From Campylobacterales bacterium (GTDB lineage: Bacteria > Campylobacterota > Campylobacteria > Campylobacterales > QNZT01), in NCBI GenBank assembly GCA_027081495.1, contig JALWKJ010000005.1, forward strand, positions 1 to 8,330: a stretch of 8,330 bases of DNA, in the 5' to 3' direction. The position numbers were made by a program, and so were the translations under genes. Below the pieces are notes generated by a model that had not been told where the DNA came from, did not search any database, and was given only the letters and a program-made list of their open reading frames with translations. This document shows, one piece after another, positions 5,352 through 8,330 of the stretch (the first letter of the stretch is position 1; the number at the start of each line of letters is the position of its first letter).

Positions 5352-7171
5352 ATAAAACTATTTTGGAAGTAACAAAAGAGATAGAAAAAAGAAGTAAAAA
5401 GAGTCGTGAAATCTATCTTAAACGGATCGACAAAGCACGCATAAAAGGGGTAAACAGACAAGTTCTAGGCTGTAGTAACCTAGCTCACGGCGTAGCTTCG
5501 TGTTCTATGAGCGTAAAAAGCGACCTCATAGAACAAAAAAAACCCAATATCGCCATAGTATCCGCATATAACGATATGCTCTCAGCGCATCAGCCTTTCA
5601 AAAAATATCCGAAAATCATAAAAAAAGCTCTCAAAAAAGAGGGAGCTACGGCTCAATTTGCCGGAGCGACCGCCGCGATGTGCGACGGCATTACCCAATC
5701 TCAACCGGGAATGGAGCTTAGTCTCTTTAGTAGAGACAACATAGCGCAATCAACCGCCATAGCCCTAAGTCATAATATGTTTGACGGCGCCCTCTTCCTG
5801 GGAGTTTGCGATAAAATCGTCCCGGGACTTTTGATAGGGGCTTTGAGTTTTGGACATTTGCCTTCGATATTCGTACCCGCGGGTCCTATGAGTTCCGGTA
5901 TAGACAATGCGCTTAAGGCAAAAGCCCGTCAAGAGTACGCCGACTCGAAAATCGATAAAAAAACTCTTCTTGAGATAGAATCGAAATCTTATCATAGCCC
6001 CGGAACCTGCACTTTTTACGGAACCGCAAACAGCAATCAAATGCTTATGGAGATCATGGGATTACATCTACCGGGATCGTCATTTGTTCCGACAAAAACT
6101 AAGCTAAGAAAGGCTTTAACGAAAGAGGCGGCAAAAAGGGTTTTAAAACTGATAAATGAAAATTCCCCTCAAGGCGTCGGAGAGATGTTAAACGAAAAGA
6201 GTTTCGTAAACGCCATAACGGGACTTCTTGCGACCGGCGGATCAACCAACCACACGCTTCATTTAGTAGCTATGGCAAAAGCCGCCGGAATCGTCATTAC
6301 ATGGGATGATTTTTCAAAACTATCTAAAGCGGTGCCGCTGCTAACAAAAATGTATCCAAACGGTACGGCGGATGTAAACCGTTTTCATGCGGCAGGAGGC
6401 ATAGGGGTAGTAATAAAAGAGCTGCTTTTAGCGGGTCTTTTACACGAAGATGTAAATACCGTCGCCGGATTTGGTTTAAAAAACTATCTAAAAGAGCCGT
6501 TTTTAGAAGAAAAAGAGTTAAGATATAAAGAGATTGAAAAAGAGTCTTTAGATAAAGATGTGATTTCAACTTTTAACAAACCTTTTGACAAAGAGGGAGG
6601 CTTAAGAGTTCTTAAGGGAAATATCGGTCAAAGCGTCATAAAAACCTCCGCAATCAAACCCGAAAACAGAGTTATTAAAGCAAAAGCGATTATTTTCGAT
6701 TCACAAGAAGATGTCGCTAAAAGTTTTAAAAAAGGAGAACTTCACAGGGATTTTATCGCGGTGGTGAGATTTCAAGGACCAAAAGCTAACGGTATGCCCG
6801 AGCTACACTCTCTAACGCCGTATCTGGGGCTTTTACAAGATTTGGGATATAAAGTCGCCATCATCACCGACGGCAGAATGTCGGGGGCTTCGGGTAAAGT
6901 TCCCGCCGCAATTCATATGACGCCCGAAGCCAAAGCCGGCGGTATCATCGCAAAAATAAAAAACGGCGATGAGATACTTTTCGATACGCTAAAAGATGAA
7001 ATAAAACTTTTGGTAGATGAAAAAGAGTTGGAAAATCGAGATTGCGCCAAGACGACTAAAAACGACTCTTACTCTTTCGCAAAAGAACTTTTTTGCGTTA
7101 TGAGAAAAGAGGTCGGTAAAGCTAACGAGGGCGCGACAATCTTCGATCTACCGGGATTTGAGAGATGCTAA
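5348..7171 (+). CDS. edd: 6-phosphogluconate dehydratase
   Basis: It dehydrates 6-phosphogluconate to 2-keto-3-deoxy-6-phosphogluconate (KDPG), the committed Entner-Doudoroff step. It is an iron-sulfur enzyme of the IlvD/Edd family and is oxygen-sensitive in known members. At 607 residues it has the normal Edd length. Edd-specific stretches include SAYNDMLSAHQPF (72-84), AMCDGITQSQPGMELSL (110-126), GVCDKIVPGLLIGAL (152-166), YHSPGTCTFYGTANSNQMLM (215-234) and the C-terminal TDGRMSGASGKVPAA. C154 and C221 sit where cluster cysteines occur in the family; C112 is a candidate third ligand. The QPGMELSL and PGTCTFYGTANSN wording favours Edd over dihydroxy-acid dehydratase IlvD, as does its place between pgl and eda. 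It overlaps pgl by 4 nt (ATGA) and eda by 7 nt. Confidence 0.97.
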   Translation: MNKTILEVTKEIEKRSKKSREIYLKRIDKARIKGVNRQVLGCSNLAHGVASCSMSVKSDLIEQKKPNIAIVSAYNDMLSAHQPFKKYPKIIKKALKKEGATAQFAGATAAMCDGITQSQPGMELSLFSRDNIAQSTAIALSHNMFDGALFLGVCDKIVPGLLIGALSFGHLPSIFVPAGPMSSGIDNALKAKARQEYADSKIDKKTLLEIESKSYHSPGTCTFYGTANSNQMLMEIMGLHLPGSSFVPTKTKLRKALTKEAAKRVLKLINENSPQGVGEMLNEKSFVNAITGLLATGGSTNHTLHLVAMAKAAGIVITWDDFSKLSKAVPLLTKMYPNGTADVNRFHAAGGIGVVIKELLLAGLLHEDVNTVAGFGLKNYLKEPFLEEKELRYKEIEKESLDKDVISTFNKPFDKEGGLRVLKGNIGQSVIKTSAIKPENRVIKAKAIIFDSQEDVAKSFKKGELHRDFIAVVRFQGPKANGMPELHSLTPYLGLLQDLGYKVAIITDGRMSGASGKVPAAIHMTPEAKAGGIIAKIKNGDEILFDTLKDEIKLLVDEKELENRDCAKTTKNDSYSFAKELFCVMRKEVGKANEGATIFDLPGFERC

Positions 7172-7797
7172 GCGCAAAAAATATCCTTGAAACTTCACCT
7201 ATCGTGGCGGTAATTACCGTAGAAAACGCCAAAGACGCCCTACCCTTGGCAAAAGCCCTTGTCGAAGGAGGCGTTAACGCTTTGGAGATAACACTTAGAA
7301 CGAAAGAGGCGCTAAAAGCGATAGATCTCATATCTAAGAATATAGACGACTGCATTGTAGGAGTCGGAACCGTACTTTGTGAAGAAGATCTTTTAAACTC
7401 GATAGAACATGGCGCGAAATTTGCCATATCGCCCGGTTTTACGCCGTCTTTGCTAAAAAAGGCAAAAGATTTGAATTTTGCGTTAATCCCCGGCGTCGCC
7501 ACCGCTTCGGAGATCTTGACCGCTATGCAATACGGATATAAAGAGTTTAAACTCTTTCCGGCAACCGTGGTTGGAGGAGTCAAAATGCTTAAATCGTTAA
7601 ATGCTCCTTTTAAAAATATTAAATTTTGTCCTACGGGAGGTATCAACGAAGAGAATTTTTTAGAGTTTTTGGAACTGGAAAATGTTCTAAGTGTCGGAGG
7701 AAGCTGGGTAGCGGATAAAGAGTTGATAAGAAAAAAAGATTTTTCACAAATTAGAGAGATAGCGAAAAGATCGATTTTAAAAATTAAACAGATATAA
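7165..7797 (+). CDS. eda: KDPG aldolase (2-keto-3-deoxy-6-phosphogluconate aldolase)
   Basis: It cleaves KDPG to pyruvate and glyceraldehyde-3-phosphate, the last Entner-Doudoroff step, as a cytoplasmic class I TIM-barrel aldolase, usually a trimer. The 210 residues match the family length. Active-site elements are present: ALEITLRT with E41 and R45, VGVGTVL (66-72), ISPGFTP (88-94), PGVATASE (109-116), and the Schiff-base lysine K129 in FKLFPATVVGG. PTGGINEEN and VGGSWVADK supply the phosphate-binding loops near the C-terminus. The ATG lies within the last codons of edd, with CGGGA 8 nt upstream. The same enzyme could also serve as a 4-hydroxy-2-oxoglutarate aldolase, but its operon makes KDPG the main substrate. 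No regulatory gene follows. Confidence 0.97.
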   Translation: MLSAKNILETSPIVAVITVENAKDALPLAKALVEGGVNALEITLRTKEALKAIDLISKNIDDCIVGVGTVLCEEDLLNSIEHGAKFAISPGFTPSLLKKAKDLNFALIPGVATASEILTAMQYGYKEFKLFPATVVGGVKMLKSLNAPFKNIKFCPTGGINEENFLEFLELENVLSVGGSWVADKELIRKKDFSQIREIAKRSILKIKQI

Positions 7798-7841
7798 AAT
7801 TAAATATATTAATTAATTTTATAAGCTTTTTAGAGGATATG

Positions 7842-7847
7842 TAATAA
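7842..7847 (+). promoter_or_regulatory. Weak -10 candidate for the outer-membrane gene
   Basis: TAATAA within GTAATAAACT lies in the 94-nt gap after eda, about 45 nt before the next ATG, with AT-rich sequence upstream. It is the best hexamer I find, but many such words occur by chance here. A separate promoter is suggested mainly by the unrelated function of the gene and the gap. Confidence 0.25.
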
Positions 7848-7891
7848 ACTATCGTTTTTTTTAACACACAAATAATAAGGGAGTTGTGCAA

Positions 7892-8330
7892 ATGCTAAAC
7901 AAAGTATTGTTGAGCGTACTGTTTATTTTTGCGAACATATACCCTCTTTTTGCAAAAACGACTGAAACAACTCTAATAACCGGAAAAAATTTCGCGGATA
8001 AAACCGCATTTGTAAACGATGCGCTCTTTTACGGAATAAGAGTAAATCAATACCTATCCTCTAATCTCGGCGTTCGTATCGGTATCGATGGAATTTTAAA
8101 CGCGGATTTTAAAAACGATAAACTTTTTCTTGGAAAAAATACAAATATATATAGATTTTCTATGGCTTGGCAATATGATTTTTTATTTAAAAAGCATAAC
8201 TTCATACCGTATGTATATGGAGGATTCGGATATGAAAAAGTCTCTAAAGAGATAGACGACAAATTTGTTTCACAACCTTTTTGCAAACTCGCAGGCGGAA
8301 TAAAATTTCATATAGATAAAAGATATATTC
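7892..8330 (+). CDS. Outer-membrane beta-barrel protein, N-terminal part
   Basis: The frame runs off the window end after 146 codons. It begins with a clear signal peptide (MLNKVLLSVLFIFANIYPLFA, cleavage probably before KTTET). Alternating short beta strands and turns follow, such as ALFYGIRVNQYLSSNLGVRI, NIYRFSMAWQYDFLF and FIPYVYGGFGYEKV, typical of 8-stranded OmpA/OprF-like or OmpW-like barrels. The phrase FIPYVYGGFGYE is common in such porin-fold domains. The missing C-terminus would show whether a peptidoglycan-binding OmpA domain follows. AAGGGAG lies 8 nt before ATG 7892; an in-frame GTG at 7886 is closer to that site and less likely. It is probably not part of the eda operon. Its exact function is unknown. 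Confidence 0.75.
   Translation, partial: MLNKVLLSVLFIFANIYPLFAKTTETTLITGKNFADKTAFVNDALFYGIRVNQYLSSNLGVRIGIDGILNADFKNDKLFLGKNTNIYRFSMAWQYDFLFKKHNFIPYVYGGFGYEKVSKEIDDKFVSQPFCKLAGGIKFHIDKRYI

Noticed and set aside
5348..7171. Reading the dehydratase as IlvD (dihydroxy-acid dehydratase)
   Set aside because: The length of 607 residues, the Edd-type QPGMELSL and PGTCTFYGTANSN segments and the position between pgl and eda all favour Edd.
7122..7646. A 174-codon open frame on the minus strand opposite edd/eda
   Set aside because: It lies antisense to eda, whose active-site residues are all in place, and shows no recognisable domain. It reflects codon bias of the + strand gene.
7796..7820. AT-only inverted repeat (AAAATTAA / TTAATTTT) just after eda as a terminator
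   Set aside because: The stem has no GC pair and no proper U-tract. Such repeats are expected by chance in DNA this AT-rich, so I see no convincing eda terminator.

Overview
The window is AT-rich, all on the + strand, and reads as Campylobacterota (Epsilonproteobacteria). The best taxonomic marker is the regulator at 1965-2618. Its DNA-binding half closely resembles, from memory, the essential atypical response regulator HsrA (HP1043 of Helicobacter pylori), which is characteristic of this phylum. Lys, Asn and Ile richness and frequent ATA and AGA codons fit. I cannot name the genus.

Region 1 (1-1582) is the end of a Bat (aerotolerance-type) operon: the C-terminus of a TPR protein of the BatB/BatC kind, overlapping a BatD-like membrane protein. 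A small Dabb-domain protein follows closely (1595-1882). Region 2 (1883-2936) is hsrA with its own probable promoter and a possible HsrA box, followed 3 nt later by a coiled-coil protein of unknown function. Region 3 (2937-3205) is non-coding but not empty. It holds a 10-bp hairpin, an 11-bp hairpin whose 16-nt loop carries an anti-Shine-Dalgarno sequence, an alternative weak stem followed by eight T, and a 13-bp perfect palindrome lying on the likely zwf -10 box. Region 4 (3206-7797) is a compact four-gene Entner-Doudoroff operon, zwf-pgl-edd-eda, in pathway order with overlaps of 11, 4 and 7 nt. Region 5 (7892 to the end) is the start of a secreted outer-membrane beta-barrel protein with its own ribosome binding site.

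Together the four enzymes take glucose-6-phosphate to pyruvate and glyceraldehyde-3-phosphate, yielding NADPH (or NADH) at the first step. No sugar transporter, glucokinase or phosphoglucose isomerase lies in the window, so the source of glucose-6-phosphate is not shown. A full Entner-Doudoroff set is uncommon in this phylum, where most members do not use sugars.

Nothing here is clearly a new multi-gene system. The least explained element is the structured 3014-3127 stretch ahead of zwf. It could be a small RNA with an anti-Shine-Dalgarno loop or an attenuator-like leader. Next are the operator-like palindrome at 3146-3158 and the partly degenerate receiver domain of HsrA.
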